From an uncultured Flavobacteriales bacterium (GTDB lineage Bacteria; Bacteroidota; Bacteroidia; Flavobacteriales_D; Sanyastnellaceae): 62,105 bases of DNA. How positions within the stretch are numbered: the stretch's first letter is position 1; the number at the start of each line of letters is the position of its first letter. The stretch is taken from assembly GCA_937881575.1 (NCBI GenBank), contig CALGEI010000054.1, forward strand, positions 1 to 62,105, read 5' to 3'. Below are positions 28,048 to 38,361 of the stretch, one piece after another. A program made the translations under genes and the position numbers. Below the pieces are notes generated by a model. It searched no databases, was not told the origin of the DNA, and saw only the letters and a list, made by a program, of their open reading frames with translations.

Positions 28048-29004
28048 ATGAGCGCCTCCACCTACCATATACCCGTTCTGCCCGAGGCCAGCCTCACAGG
28101 ACTCGGAATAGGCACCCAGCAACACGGTGTATTCGTTGACGCTACGTTTGGAGGCGGCGGCCACACGCAGCTCATGCTCGATCGCCTCGACGAAGGTTCC
28201 CGTATTTACGGTTTTGACCAAGATCCCGACGCTCTAGCCAATGTCCCGCAGGACACCCGGTTTGAATTGATTCCGGAGAACTTCCGCTTCATCCGCAACT
28301 TCCTGCGGCTCGCGGGTGTACGAACCGTGGATGGCATCCTCGCTGACCTTGGTGTCTCTTCCCATCAATTCGACCAAGCAGAACGCGGTTTTTCCATTCG
28401 AGGAGAAGCCCCATTGGATATGCGCATGAATCCGAAAGAAGGGAAAAGTGCTGCTGACCTCATCGCTAACTGCTCCCCCATTGAATTGACCCGGATTTTC
28501 CGCCAGTATGGGGAAATCAATCGGCCTGACAAAGCCGCTTATGCCGTGGAACGTGCACGTCAGTCGCAACGGATTCACACCACACGACAACTCATGGATG
28601 CCTTGGTCGGCCAAGCTCCAAGAGGCCGTGAGAATAAGTTCTTCGCTCAAGTATTTCAGGCCTTGCGCATCGAAGTCAATGACGAAATGGGAGCGCTCCG
28701 CACCTTGCTCGAATCTTCCATCGAATTGCTGCCAGAGGGCGGGCGGCTCGTGGTCATTTCTTACCACAGTCTCGAAGACCGCTTGGTGAAGCACTTCATG
28801 CGTTCCGGGAATTTCGAAGATGCCATGCAGCGAGACTTCAAGGGGCAACTTCTCGCGCCCTTTGAACCGATTTCACGCAAAGCCATTGTGGCAGAGGCGA
28901 ACGAAATCGAAGCCAATCCACGCTCCCGCAGCGCACGCCTTCGCATCGCTCAGCGCACAGGATTTTCTCCAGAGGCTGACTCCTCGAATACGCAATTGGC
29001 ATGA
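28048..29004 (+). CDS. rsmH: 16S rRNA (cytosine-1402 N4) methyltransferase RsmH
   Basis: A 318-aa SAM-dependent enzyme (formerly MraW) that methylates C1402 in the decoding centre of 16S rRNA. It has the HIPVL-type opening (YHIPVLPEA), the SAM site DATFGGGGHT (near residue 32), the DLGVSSHQFD block, and the late SYHSLEDR motif. It starts two bases after the mraZ stop and overlaps ftsL by four bases (ATGA). Confidence 0.96.
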   Translation: MSASTYHIPVLPEASLTGLGIGTQQHGVFVDATFGGGGHTQLMLDRLDEGSRIYGFDQDPDALANVPQDTRFELIPENFRFIRNFLRLAGVRTVDGILADLGVSSHQFDQAERGFSIRGEAPLDMRMNPKEGKSAADLIANCSPIELTRIFRQYGEINRPDKAAYAVERARQSQRIHTTRQLMDALVGQAPRGRENKFFAQVFQALRIEVNDEMGALRTLLESSIELLPEGGRLVVISYHSLEDRLVKHFMRSGNFEDAMQRDFKGQLLAPFEPISRKAIVAEANEIEANPRSRSARLRIAQRTGFSPEADSSNTQLA

Positions 29005-29633
29005 AATCTATTTTCAGCCGACTCCTTCAACGCAAAGAGGAAAAGACCCTGCCCACCCCCAAAGGGAACCGGGTACTTTCAGAAAAAGAAATTGCACACC
29101 AGCAAGAGAAGCTTCAAACGCAGCGAACCCAAGAAGCCGCCAGACAACGTGCCATTCTCTCTGCTCAATCAAACGGTCCGCGCAACCTCCCCAAATCGCA
29201 CGAGACCAAGACGAAGCGCGCAACTAAGCCCTCCCTTTGGACACGCCTCAGCACTAGACGAAAGAAAGCAGATCCGCAAGCCCGTGCAGCAAAGCAAAAG
29301 AAAAACGCCATTGGACCGGTCATTCGCGATTTGCTCAGCGGTGAGTTCTTGACCACGGAAGGTGTCACACGCCACATCCCCTACCTCCTCTTTATCAGCG
29401 GCTTGTTCATTGCCTACATCGCAATGGGCTACCAGTTCGAACGCATTGAACGTGAGAAGAGGAAGACAAAGGAGCACATCGAGGAATTAAGCGCAGAATT
29501 CAAAACGCTCCAAGCAGACTTCGAAAGCCGCCTGCAACAAAGTAGCGTTGAAAAGAGCATTGCGGAACTAGGCCTCATCCAACCGGTTGAAGCCCCCTTC
29601 TTGCTGGAACAAATCCGACAAGAGCAGCCATGA
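29001..29633 (+). CDS. ftsL: FtsL-like cell division protein
   Basis: A 210-aa bitopic protein in the ftsL position. It has a long Lys/Arg/Gln-rich cytoplasmic region (about residues 1-123), one membrane helix (about 126-145) and a short periplasmic coiled coil (about 146-195). FtsL bridges the FtsQ/DivIC complex and FtsW-FtsI at the septum. The cytoplasmic tail is far longer than in Escherichia coli FtsL. The call rests mainly on topology and on position between rsmH and ftsI. Confidence 0.85.
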   Translation: MKSIFSRLLQRKEEKTLPTPKGNRVLSEKEIAHQQEKLQTQRTQEAARQRAILSAQSNGPRNLPKSHETKTKRATKPSLWTRLSTRRKKADPQARAAKQKKNAIGPVIRDLLSGEFLTTEGVTRHIPYLLFISGLFIAYIAMGYQFERIEREKRKTKEHIEELSAEFKTLQADFESRLQQSSVEKSIAELGLIQPVEAPFLLEQIRQEQP

Positions 29634-31756
29634 AAAACCAACGCGAAATCGCTTTCCGTGGCTGGCTGATCTTTTCGGCTTTTGTCATCCTTGGCTTCGC
29701 CGTCTTCGGGCGCATTCTCTGGATCCAGAGCGCAGAGCACGACCAATGGAAAGCAATCGGTGAGCGTTTCGAAAGCAGCGTTCGTTCGATTGAACCTTCA
29801 CGCGGTCAGATCTACGCCTCCAACGGCAGCGTTTTGGCCACCTCAGTCCCTGTTTACGAAGTCCGATGGGACAGCAAAAGCGAAGCCATTCAATGGGACC
29901 AATTCGATCGTGACCTCGACAGCCTCTGCCTGGGACTGAGCACGATTTTACGTGACCGCTCTGCAAGTGAATACAGGAATGTCCTGCGCGCAGGACGAAA
30001 CGGAGGCCGTCGCAACGTTTTGATCGCTCGCCGCGCAACCTATTTGCAACAAAAGGAACTCGCGAAGCTTCCCTTCGTGCGCCGAGGTCGGTTTAAAAGC
30101 GGTTTCACATTTGCCCGAAATGAGGTGAGACGAAGACCATTTGGCGACCTAGCCGGCCGCACCGTTGGCATCGACCGAGAAGAAAATCGGGTCGGACTGG
30201 AAGGCAGTTGGAATGAATCCCTTGCCGGCGTCACAGGCAAACAATTGCAACGCCGCATCTCTGGAGGCGACTGGATGCCCGTGTCGGATGACTACATCGT
30301 CGAGCCGCAGGCAGGTTTGGATGTGATTTCAACCATCGATATGCATTTGCAAGATGTCGCATCGCGCGCTCTTGAGCGACAACTCTTAGAGCACAACGCA
30401 GCTTGGGGAACGGTGATTCTAATGGAAGTCGCTACGGGTAAAGTCCGGGCCATGTCCAATCTCACCCGCGACGGCAATGGCGATGGAGCGCAGCCCCCGC
30501 GCTATTACGAGTCTTACAACCACGCCATCGGTACCGCAGTTGAGCCCGGCTCAACGTTCAAACTCGCTTCACTGATGGCTGCGATGGAAGCCGGGGGAAT
30601 AAACCCCGAAGAAGACGTTGACACTGGAAATGGCGTAGTCTCCTTTCACGGTCGGAAAATGTCCGATTCCAACGCCGATCAAGGGGGCCATGGAGCCCTC
30701 AATTTGGAAGAAATATTCGCATTGAGCTCCAACGTCGGCACGGCGCTGACCGTCAAAAAAGCCTTCGAAGAACGCCCGCAAGTTTTCCTAGACGCCCTCA
30801 ATCGAATGGGCGTAAGCGACCCCACCGGAGTTCGACTCAATGGCGAGTCGCAGCCACAGGTCTATAAAAAAGCCGGTGAGGATCGATGGTCTAAGATTTC
30901 CCTGACGCAAATGGCCATTGGGTATGAATTGACCCAGACCCCGTTGCAAACCTTGACATTTTTCAACGCAGTCGCCAACAATGGTACCCTGGTTCGCCCA
31001 TTGCTCGTTGAAAGCACCGAGTACAATGGTCAACCCGTAGCGCGATTTGATACGGAAGTGATCCGGAAAAACATCTGCTCTTCGAACACGTTGGAAACCT
31101 GCCAACGCATGCTAGCCCGTGTCGCGGACCCAGAAGGCAACGGAACAGCCCAGTACATTTTTGCCCAAAGTCCTTACCGCGTCGCCGGTAAGACAGGCAC
31201 GGCTCGAATCGCAGGACCGCAAGGATACGACGGACGATACCGCGCCTCTTTTGCAGGATATTTTCCTGCTGAAAATCCGCGATATTCATGCATTGTTGTC
31301 ATAGCGGACACACAAAGTGGCGCCTATTATGGATCGACCATCGCTTGCCCCGTTTTCAGGGATGTCGCCAACAAAGTCTACGCGACCGACCCGACCTTCC
31401 ACCACACCACCACGGGACCGTTGGCCAAAGCGCCGCATTTGCCCGGCTCGAAAGACGGAGCCAAAGCCGAACTCATCGCCTTGTACGATGCCTTTGGACT
31501 TCCTTTTAGCACTGAAGGCGAATCGGACTGGGTCAGTGTAGAAACCTCTTCGGATCAAGCAGCACTCACAGAACGATCATTCGAACCCAACAGCGTACCC
31601 GATGTGCGCGGCATGGGACTCAGAGACGCCCTCTATTTATTAGAAAATGCAGGACTCACCGTCAAATCTGACGGCGCTGGCACGGTTCGTCGGCAATCCA
31701 TCCGTCCGGGAACAGCGCTCCGCTCCCGCCAAATAATCACCCTTGAACTCTCCTGA
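29630..31756 (+). CDS. ftsI: Septal penicillin-binding transpeptidase FtsI with C-terminal PASTA domain
   Basis: A 708-aa monofunctional class B PBP that cross-links septal peptidoglycan with FtsW. One membrane helix (about residues 10-30) is followed by a pedestal domain and a transpeptidase domain with SxxK as STFK (in EPGSTFK, near residue 307), SxN as SSN (near 366) and the KTG triad in GKTGTA (near 520). A single PASTA domain ends the protein (VPDVRGMGLRDALYLLENAG, about 655-708), the SpoVD-like form common in this phylum. It overlaps ftsL by four bases. Confidence 0.96.
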   Translation: MKNQREIAFRGWLIFSAFVILGFAVFGRILWIQSAEHDQWKAIGERFESSVRSIEPSRGQIYASNGSVLATSVPVYEVRWDSKSEAIQWDQFDRDLDSLCLGLSTILRDRSASEYRNVLRAGRNGGRRNVLIARRATYLQQKELAKLPFVRRGRFKSGFTFARNEVRRRPFGDLAGRTVGIDREENRVGLEGSWNESLAGVTGKQLQRRISGGDWMPVSDDYIVEPQAGLDVISTIDMHLQDVASRALERQLLEHNAAWGTVILMEVATGKVRAMSNLTRDGNGDGAQPPRYYESYNHAIGTAVEPGSTFKLASLMAAMEAGGINPEEDVDTGNGVVSFHGRKMSDSNADQGGHGALNLEEIFALSSNVGTALTVKKAFEERPQVFLDALNRMGVSDPTGVRLNGESQPQVYKKAGEDRWSKISLTQMAIGYELTQTPLQTLTFFNAVANNGTLVRPLLVESTEYNGQPVARFDTEVIRKNICSSNTLETCQRMLARVADPEGNGTAQYIFAQSPYRVAGKTGTARIAGPQGYDGRYRASFAGYFPAENPRYSCIVVIADTQSGAYYGSTIACPVFRDVANKVYATDPTFHHTTTGPLAKAPHLPGSKDGAKAELIALYDAFGLPFSTEGESDWVSVETSSDQAALTERSFEPNSVPDVRGMGLRDALYLLENAGLTVKSDGAGTVRRQSIRPGTALRSRQIITLELS

Positions 31757-31762
31757 TTTCTC

Positions 31763-33220
31763 ATGAAGCTATTGAAAGACATCCTTTACGGAACGCGCAT
31801 TCAGGAAACCACAGGGAGTACACACGTGGCGATAGAAGACGTGGCTTTTGATAGCCGCCAAGTGAAAGCTTTCAGCCTATTTGTAGCCGTTCCTGGCACC
31901 CAAATGGATGGGCATCACTTCATCGATGAAGCCATTGCCAAAGGTGCCATTGCCATCGTAGCCGAAAAAATCCCTGAAGAGAAAAAAGAAGGCATTGCCT
32001 ATATCCGCGTGCACGATACGGCCGCTTCACTCGGCCCCATTGCCGCAGCCTTCTATGATCACCCGAGTGCAAGCATGAAGGTCATTGCGGTCACGGGAAC
32101 CAACGGAAAAACCACTACGGTCAGTTTGCTGCACCAGCTTTTCCGTTCAATGGGGCGCAAAGCAGGCATGCTCAGCACCGTTGAAAATAGCATTCTTGAC
32201 CGCGCCATACCAGCCACCCACACGACACCCGATGCACTGCAAATGCAACGCTTGTTTCGCGATATGGCAGACGCCGGTTGCCGCTATGTTTTCATGGAGG
32301 CGAGTTCGCACAGCATTCACCAGCACCGCCTTGCTGGAACCCAATTGGCAGGAGCCGTTTTTACCAATATCACGCACGAGCACTTGGATTACCATGGTGA
32401 TTTCAATGGATACATCCAGGCAAAGAAGGGTTTGTTTGATCTATTGACTAGTGAGGCCTTTGCCCTCTACAATCAGGATGACCCCCATGGGATGGACATG
32501 GTCCATGACACCAAAGGACGCATTGTCGACTACGCTTTGACCTCCATGGCTGATTACAGAGGACGCATTGTCGAAAACCAACTCGACGGTCTGCACTTGC
32601 ATGTATCGGGGCACGATGTGTATTCCCGCTTAATCGGGGGATTCAATGCTTACAACTTGATTGCTGTGTACGCCGTAACAAAGGAGCTCGGCATGGAGAC
32701 CATGGAAGTCTTGACGCATTTATCCATGCTCAAGCCTCCTCCTGGACGCTTTGAACAAGTGGCAGCGCCAGAAGGCGTAACGGCAGTGGTTGATTACGCA
32801 CACACACCCGACGCGCTCGACAACGTACTCAAGACGATTGACACCTTCCGAACAGGGAATACACAGGTCATCACCGTTGTTGGATGTGGGGGCAATCGGG
32901 ACCGAACCAAGCGACCCATTATGGCCAAAGTGGCGGTCAAATGGAGTGATCGAGTCTTTTTGACTTCCGACAATCCGCGCAACGAGAATCCAGACGAAAT
33001 CATCGAAGACATGCGCCGTGGATTGGACCCCATTGAAGCGCGCAAATGCATTGCCATTGCCAACCGTCGTGAAGCCATTCGCATGGCCGCTCAACTGACC
33101 CAAAACGGTGACATCGTCATCGTCGCAGGCAAAGGCCATGAAACCTACCAAGAGATTCAAGGGGTACGCCACGACTTTGACGATCGCTTGGAATTGATAA
33201 ACGCATTCAAACTCGTCTAA
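31763..33220 (+). CDS. murE: UDP-MurNAc-tripeptide synthetase MurE
   Basis: A 485-aa Mur ligase that adds the third stem residue to UDP-MurNAc-L-Ala-D-Glu. It has the ATP loop TGTNGKTTT (near residue 112), and the DNPR motif near residue 410 that in the family marks the meso-diaminopimelate-specific enzyme; the product is therefore probably the mDAP tripeptide. Its stop overlaps the mraY start (TAATG). Confidence 0.96.
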   Translation: MKLLKDILYGTRIQETTGSTHVAIEDVAFDSRQVKAFSLFVAVPGTQMDGHHFIDEAIAKGAIAIVAEKIPEEKKEGIAYIRVHDTAASLGPIAAAFYDHPSASMKVIAVTGTNGKTTTVSLLHQLFRSMGRKAGMLSTVENSILDRAIPATHTTPDALQMQRLFRDMADAGCRYVFMEASSHSIHQHRLAGTQLAGAVFTNITHEHLDYHGDFNGYIQAKKGLFDLLTSEAFALYNQDDPHGMDMVHDTKGRIVDYALTSMADYRGRIVENQLDGLHLHVSGHDVYSRLIGGFNAYNLIAVYAVTKELGMETMEVLTHLSMLKPPPGRFEQVAAPEGVTAVVDYAHTPDALDNVLKTIDTFRTGNTQVITVVGCGGNRDRTKRPIMAKVAVKWSDRVFLTSDNPRNENPDEIIEDMRRGLDPIEARKCIAIANRREAIRMAAQLTQNGDIVIVAGKGHETYQEIQGVRHDFDDRLELINAFKLV

Positions 33221-34488
33221 TGCTCTATCATCTGTTCACCTATCTGGATCATATTTGGGACCTTCCCGGTGCCGGTTTGTTTCAATTTATTTCTTTCCGG
33301 GCAGCCATGAGCTTGATGACATCGCTCGTCATCGGCATCCTATTCGGAAAGCGGATCATTGAGTGGCTTCAACTCCAGCAGGTGGGTGAAATCGTTCGGG
33401 ACTTAGGGTTGGAAGGTCAAATGAACAAACAAGGCACGCCTACCATGGGTGGCTTGATCATTCTCGCCGCCATCATCATCCCGACACTTTTATTTGCCGA
33501 CTTGTGCAACATCTACACTCAGATGATGCTGCTCGTGACCGTGTGGCTCGGCACCATCGGATTCATCGATGACTACATCAAGGTTTTCAAGAAAAACAAA
33601 GACGGACTTGCTGGCCGCTTCAAAATTATTGGTCAAGTTGGCGTTGGAATTATCGTCGGCGCCATCATGTGGTGGCATCCTGATGTCGTCGTGAAAGATC
33701 AAGCCGATCGGCAGTTCATCGGAGAAACCGTGAGCATGACAGCCACGGACGGTCAAACATTCGAAGTCTTTGACCCGAAGGGCGGTCGACCGATTTGGGA
33801 AGCCAAGAAATCCTCACAAACCACCGTCCCCTTTATCAAGGACAACAACTTCGACTACGCCTGGCTCATCGAATGGATGGGACCCAATGCCGCCGGTTGG
33901 GGCTGGATTTTCTTCATTCCGATCGTCATCTTAATCGTTACTGCGGTTTCAAATGGCGCCAACTTAACCGATGGCATTGACGGACTCGCGACGGGGACTA
34001 GCGCCATCGTAGGCCTCGGACTCGCCGTACTCGCTTACGTCAGTTCCAATGTCGTCATCGCAGATTACCTCAACATCGTTTACATCCCGTTGTCTGAAGA
34101 ACTCGTGGTCTTCATCGCCGCCTTTGTCGGTGGGTGCATCGCCTTTCTGTGGTACAACGCCTTCCCAGCGCAAGTGTTCATGGGTGACACAGGCAGCTTG
34201 GCGCTCGGAGGCATCATCGCTGCATTTGCCATCGCCATTCGAAAAGAACTGTTGCTACCGATTCTATGCGGCATTTTTCTGATTGAGAATCTGTCCGTCG
34301 TGATGCAAGTTGCTTGGTTTCGGCACACCCGAAAGAAATACGGGGAAGGCCGCCGAGTTTTCCTCATGGCTCCTCTGCATCATCATTACCAAAAGTTGAG
34401 CATTCCAGAATCCAAGATCACGGCGCGCTTCTGGATTGTCGGCATTCTGCTGGCCGTCATCACCATCGTCACCCTAAAAGTTCGCTAA
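33220..34488 (+). CDS. mraY: Phospho-MurNAc-pentapeptide translocase MraY
   Basis: A 422-aa integral membrane enzyme with about ten helices that moves phospho-MurNAc-pentapeptide to undecaprenyl phosphate, making lipid I. It has the conserved GTPTMGG loop (near residue 70), the FIDDY acidic pair (near 116), NLTDGIDGL, and the FMGDTGSL and HHHYQ motifs. A periplasmic insertion of about 60 residues (about 160-225) is longer than in proteobacterial MraY but is usual in Bacteroidota. Confidence 0.97.
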   Translation: MLYHLFTYLDHIWDLPGAGLFQFISFRAAMSLMTSLVIGILFGKRIIEWLQLQQVGEIVRDLGLEGQMNKQGTPTMGGLIILAAIIIPTLLFADLCNIYTQMMLLVTVWLGTIGFIDDYIKVFKKNKDGLAGRFKIIGQVGVGIIVGAIMWWHPDVVVKDQADRQFIGETVSMTATDGQTFEVFDPKGGRPIWEAKKSSQTTVPFIKDNNFDYAWLIEWMGPNAAGWGWIFFIPIVILIVTAVSNGANLTDGIDGLATGTSAIVGLGLAVLAYVSSNVVIADYLNIVYIPLSEELVVFIAAFVGGCIAFLWYNAFPAQVFMGDTGSLALGGIIAAFAIAIRKELLLPILCGIFLIENLSVVMQVAWFRHTRKKYGEGRRVFLMAPLHHHYQKLSIPESKITARFWIVGILLAVITIVTLKVR

Positions 34489-34494
34489 TTCGTC

Positions 34495-35931
34495 ATGGCA
34501 TCCACTCGACTACCCATTCTAGGAGCAGGTGAAAGCGGTGTTGGCGCTGCGCGCTTGGCGCTATTGCATGACTTCGTGCCTTGCGTCAGCGACGCGGGCA
34601 AAGGTGTGGATTCAAAGCGGCATGAATTGGAAATCCTTGAAATTGAGTGTGAATTCAACGGCCACAGCAGCGAAACCATTCTCAAAGATGCACATGCACT
34701 GGGCTGGCTCATTAAAAGCCCTGGCATTCCGGAAGACAACCCGCTCATTGAAGCCCTTCGTTCAAAAAACATCGAAGTCATCAGTGAAATTGAATTCGCC
34801 AGTCGATTCGCACGCAAACAAAACGAGCAAGTCGTGGCCATCACAGGCGCCAATGGCAAGACGACAACGACTGCCTTGGTCGCTGCTCTGCTTCAAGATG
34901 CCGGTAAGGATGTCGCCTGCGTTGGCAACATCGGCAAGAGCTGGGCCCGTGATTTAGCTGAGCGTGAAAACCCTGCGGCTCACCAAGTGGTCGAAGTCAG
35001 CAGCTTCCAACTCGATGGCATCACCTCGTTTCGCCCCAACATTGCCATTCTATTGAACATCACGCCCGATCATCTCGACCGATATGGCGATGACATCGGA
35101 CGGTATGCGGATGCCAAGTGGCGGATCACGGCCTTCCAAACTCCAGACGACTTCTTGATTCTCAACGCCGAAGACGACTTGTCCATCGAGCGCTGGAAGT
35201 CTTCAGAAAAACAGCACGGCACACGTGCTCGCGTAGTGGCCGTATCCACGCGCAAAACGCTCAATTCCCTTCGCAAAAACCTCCAAAAACAAGGACTGCA
35301 TCCTTGGGGAGTTGCCGGGGTTGATCAGAGCAAACAACCACAACGATTCACGATTCACATTCCTCATCAAAAACCATTTACCATGACCATCCAAGAATTG
35401 GCATTGCAGGGCAAACACAACCTGTACAACAGCATGGCTGCCAGCGTCGCAGCACGTGTTCTCGACCTACGTAGCGAAGGCATTCGCGAGAGCCTTAAAC
35501 AGTTTGACGCCATTGAACACCGCATGGAGTTCGTGAAAGAAGTCAACCAAATTAAATTCATCAACGATTCAAAAGCCACGAACGTGAACAGCACTTGGTT
35601 TGCTCTTGAGAGCATGCGCGGTCCCGTCATTTGGATTGCTGGCGGAGTGGATAAGGGCAATGATTACAGTTCCCTCATGCACCTGGTCACCAACAAGGTG
35701 GACCATCTGATTTGCTTGGGCAAGAACAACGAAAAGCTCCTCGCGACATTTGGCGACCGCGTGCAAAGCATTCATGAAGTTGAAGATGCCAGCGTAGCGG
35801 TTCAACTCGCATATGATTTAGGCATGCCCGGTCATAGTGTTCTGCTTTCACCTGCTTGTGCCAGTTTCGACTTATTCGGATCGTACGAAGAGCGGGGGCA
35901 CGCATTCAAAAAGGCGGTCAAGGGTCTCTAA
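34495..35931 (+). CDS. murD: UDP-N-acetylmuramoylalanine--D-glutamate ligase MurD
   Basis: A 478-aa ligase that adds D-Glu to UDP-MurNAc-L-Ala. It has the N-terminal Rossmann-like start (PILGAGESGVGAARLA), the ATP loop ITGANGKTTT (near residue 118), the SSFQLDG block, and the late NDSKATN and AGGVDKG motifs. Full length. It begins six bases after mraY and ends two bases before ftsW. Confidence 0.96.
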   Translation: MASTRLPILGAGESGVGAARLALLHDFVPCVSDAGKGVDSKRHELEILEIECEFNGHSSETILKDAHALGWLIKSPGIPEDNPLIEALRSKNIEVISEIEFASRFARKQNEQVVAITGANGKTTTTALVAALLQDAGKDVACVGNIGKSWARDLAERENPAAHQVVEVSSFQLDGITSFRPNIAILLNITPDHLDRYGDDIGRYADAKWRITAFQTPDDFLILNAEDDLSIERWKSSEKQHGTRARVVAVSTRKTLNSLRKNLQKQGLHPWGVAGVDQSKQPQRFTIHIPHQKPFTMTIQELALQGKHNLYNSMAASVAARVLDLRSEGIRESLKQFDAIEHRMEFVKEVNQIKFINDSKATNVNSTWFALESMRGPVIWIAGGVDKGNDYSSLMHLVTNKVDHLICLGKNNEKLLATFGDRVQSIHEVEDASVAVQLAYDLGMPGHSVLLSPACASFDLFGSYEERGHAFKKAVKGL

Positions 35932-35933
35932 AA

Positions 35934-37220
35934 ATGAGTCTGTTTTCGCAAGAACAGGCCGCCACAAGCGGCCACTTAACGCTGAACAAGCGCATCGGTG
36001 CCTGGCTCGAAGGTGATAAGGTCATTTGGATGGTTACCTTGATTCTGAGTCTGTGTTCACTGCTCGCTGTCTACAGCGCCATTTCGTCGTTGGCCTACAA
36101 ATCGGACGGCGGTTCTCTGCGATTTTTATTCAAGCAAGCGACCATGCTCAGCATCGGCTGGGTCGTCATGCTTTTGATTCACAAAGTGAATTTTCGCTAT
36201 TTCTCTCGAATTTCTCAAGTCTTGATCTGGGTGGCTGGGATTCTGCTCATCCTCACACTTTTGTTCGGCGCAGACATCAACGACGCCAAACGGTGGCTGC
36301 GCATTCCATTCGTTGGATTGACTTTACAGACCTCTGATTTTGCCAAAGTGGTGCTCGTCACCTTCGTGGCCCGAGAACTCACGCAGCGACGCATGCAGTT
36401 GCATGATTTTCGCAATGGCGTTTTGCCCATTCTTGTTCCCATCGGGGTCATCTGCGGATTGATTTTACCCGCCGACTTCTCCACCGCTGCAATGCTCGCA
36501 CTGGTTTGTGTCGGCATGCTCTTCATCGGCGGAATTCCCTGGAAACATCTTTTCCGAATTGGAGGATTCGGTATCATGGCCCTCTTTGTGCTGTACGGCA
36601 TTGGAAAAGCCGCTCCTGAGTTATTGCCCCGATTCGGAACTTGGGCCGGCCGAATAGAACGTTTTGCGGGCGTCAACGAAGCCGCAGAAGGAGACGCGCT
36701 CGATTATCAGATCGAGCTCGCGCAAGTCGCAATCAACCGGGGTGGTCTGTTGCCCCACGGGCCGGGTACAGGGACCTCACGGAATTTCCTTCCCCACCCG
36801 TATTCCGACATGATTTACGCCTTCATCATTGAGGAATGGGGCGCCATCATGGGAGGGCTGGGCTTGGTATTGCTTTATCTCATTCTCCTGTTTCGAACGA
36901 TTCGAATCTCCACACGCTGTCCACGGCATTTTGGTGGGCTGCTGGCCATGGGGCTTGGCATCTTGCTCGTTTTTCAGGCGATGATCAATATGGCCGTGGC
37001 TGTGCGGCTTTTCCCAACCACAGGCCAGCCGCTCCCCTTGGTTTCCTACGGAGGCACCTCCATGGTTTTCACGTGTTTGGCCATCGGCATGATCTTGGCC
37101 GTTAGCCGTTCTGTCACCGACCCCAAGGGTTGGGAACAAACCAGTGACGCTTTGGACGCCAAAGACCGGGAACGGGGAATCGGAAACCGCTTCATCGACA
37201 CCGCAGCCAGTGAGCAATAA
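35934..37220 (+). CDS. ftsW: Septal peptidoglycan polymerase FtsW
   Basis: A SEDS-family glycosyltransferase of 428 aa with about ten membrane helices; it polymerises lipid II at the septum with FtsI. It has the conserved AKRWL block (as DAKRWLRIP), the catalytic-loop Asp region, the HPYSDMIYAFIIEEWG block and the QPLPLVSYGGTS motif near the C-terminus. The ATG at 35934 is chosen; a longer frame reading from 35856 runs inside murD. It overlaps murG by 11 bases if that gene uses GTG. Confidence 0.96.
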   Translation: MSLFSQEQAATSGHLTLNKRIGAWLEGDKVIWMVTLILSLCSLLAVYSAISSLAYKSDGGSLRFLFKQATMLSIGWVVMLLIHKVNFRYFSRISQVLIWVAGILLILTLLFGADINDAKRWLRIPFVGLTLQTSDFAKVVLVTFVARELTQRRMQLHDFRNGVLPILVPIGVICGLILPADFSTAAMLALVCVGMLFIGGIPWKHLFRIGGFGIMALFVLYGIGKAAPELLPRFGTWAGRIERFAGVNEAAEGDALDYQIELAQVAINRGGLLPHGPGTGTSRNFLPHPYSDMIYAFIIEEWGAIMGGLGLVLLYLILLFRTIRISTRCPRHFGGLLAMGLGILLVFQAMINMAVAVRLFPTTGQPLPLVSYGGTSMVFTCLAIGMILAVSRSVTDPKGWEQTSDALDAKDRERGIGNRFIDTAASEQ

Positions 37221-38355
37221 AAAGTCCCTTCAGCGTGTGGTCATCTCCGGAGGAGGAACTGGAGGTCACATTCACCCCGCTCTCGCCATTGCCGATGAAA
37301 TCAAACGGAGATATCCGCAATGTGACATTCAATTCGTCGGGGCCAAAGGGCGCATGGAGATGGAAAAAGTTCCCCAAGCCGGTTATCCCATTCAGGGATT
37401 GTGGATTACCGGCATTGATCGAAACTGGAAAAGCCTTCGGAATTGGCTTTTCCCCTTGAAGTTGATTCACAGCCTCATCCAAGCCCAACGCTTGCTTCGC
37501 AAGTGGGACCCCCAAATCGCTATCGGCGTCGGCGGATTTGCCAGCGGGCCCTTGCTTCAGGTCGCTTCGCGAAGAGGCATCCGGACCTTGATCCAAGAAC
37601 AGAATTCGTTCCCTGGGATTACCAATCGCATCCTGGCCAAAAAAGTCGACCGCATCTGTGCGGGCTTCCCAGGCCTCGAAAGGTGGTTTCCGGCAAATCG
37701 CATCATCGAAACGGGCAACCCACTCCGGAGTCATGTTGCCGCACTTGCAAGCGAAATCCCACTCCATGTGCTCCTCGATGCTCGCCATCATTTCCGATTG
37801 AACAGCAGCCGCCCTGTCGTCTTTATCATGGGCGGCAGTCTGGGAGCCTTGTCCATGAACGAAGCTGTGCAGCACCTGTGCAAACACCATTCCAATGGCC
37901 TTCCTTTTGATGTGTTGTGGCAATGCGGAGGACGCTATGAAAATCGCTGTCAAGAATGGCTCAAGGCCCAGAATTCAATCGCAGCAAGTCAGATTCGTTG
38001 CTTTGGATTCATCGACCGCATGGACTGGGCATACGCCGCTGCAGACGTCATTGCCAGCCGAGCCGGTGCGATGTCCATCGCTGAATTGTCCTTGGTCGGC
38101 AAACCGACCATTTTGGTTCCTTCTCCAATGGTCGCTGAAGACCACCAAACCCGGAACGCCCTTTCGCTCAGCGAGCGCGGTGGTGCGATCCTATTGAAAG
38201 ACTCACAAGTCGTACTCACATTGGGAGAGACCTTGAAATCACTCCTGAACGATCCCGCCACCTGTGACCGCATGGCCCAAGCCATCCAACAGGCCGCTCG
38301 TCCAGACGCGGCCTCTCAAGTGGTTGATGCGGTTGAAGCCCTCATTGTATCGTAA
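37210..38355 (+). CDS. murG: UDP-GlcNAc--lipid I transferase MurG
   Basis: A peripheral inner-membrane GT28 glycosyltransferase of about 381 aa that makes lipid II. It has the glycine-rich donor loop SGGGTGGHIHPALA near the N-terminus, GVGGFASGP, QEQNSFPG, and the C-terminal GAMSIAEL and HQTRNA motifs. The frame stays open back to a GTG at 37144 in ftsW; the GTG at 37210 gives the normal short N-terminus before the first strand, so the exact start is uncertain. Confidence 0.95.
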   Translation: MSNKKSLQRVVISGGGTGGHIHPALAIADEIKRRYPQCDIQFVGAKGRMEMEKVPQAGYPIQGLWITGIDRNWKSLRNWLFPLKLIHSLIQAQRLLRKWDPQIAIGVGGFASGPLLQVASRRGIRTLIQEQNSFPGITNRILAKKVDRICAGFPGLERWFPANRIIETGNPLRSHVAALASEIPLHVLLDARHHFRLNSSRPVVFIMGGSLGALSMNEAVQHLCKHHSNGLPFDVLWQCGGRYENRCQEWLKAQNSIAASQIRCFGFIDRMDWAYAAADVIASRAGAMSIAELSLVGKPTILVPSPMVAEDHQTRNALSLSERGGAILLKDSQVVLTLGETLKSLLNDPATCDRMAQAIQQAARPDAASQVVDAVEALIVS

Positions 38356-38361
38356 CATCCC

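Noticed and set aside
37192-37953. 253-codon minus-strand open frame inside murG
   Set aside because: It is a complete overlap with murG, whose motifs are all intact; no independent support.
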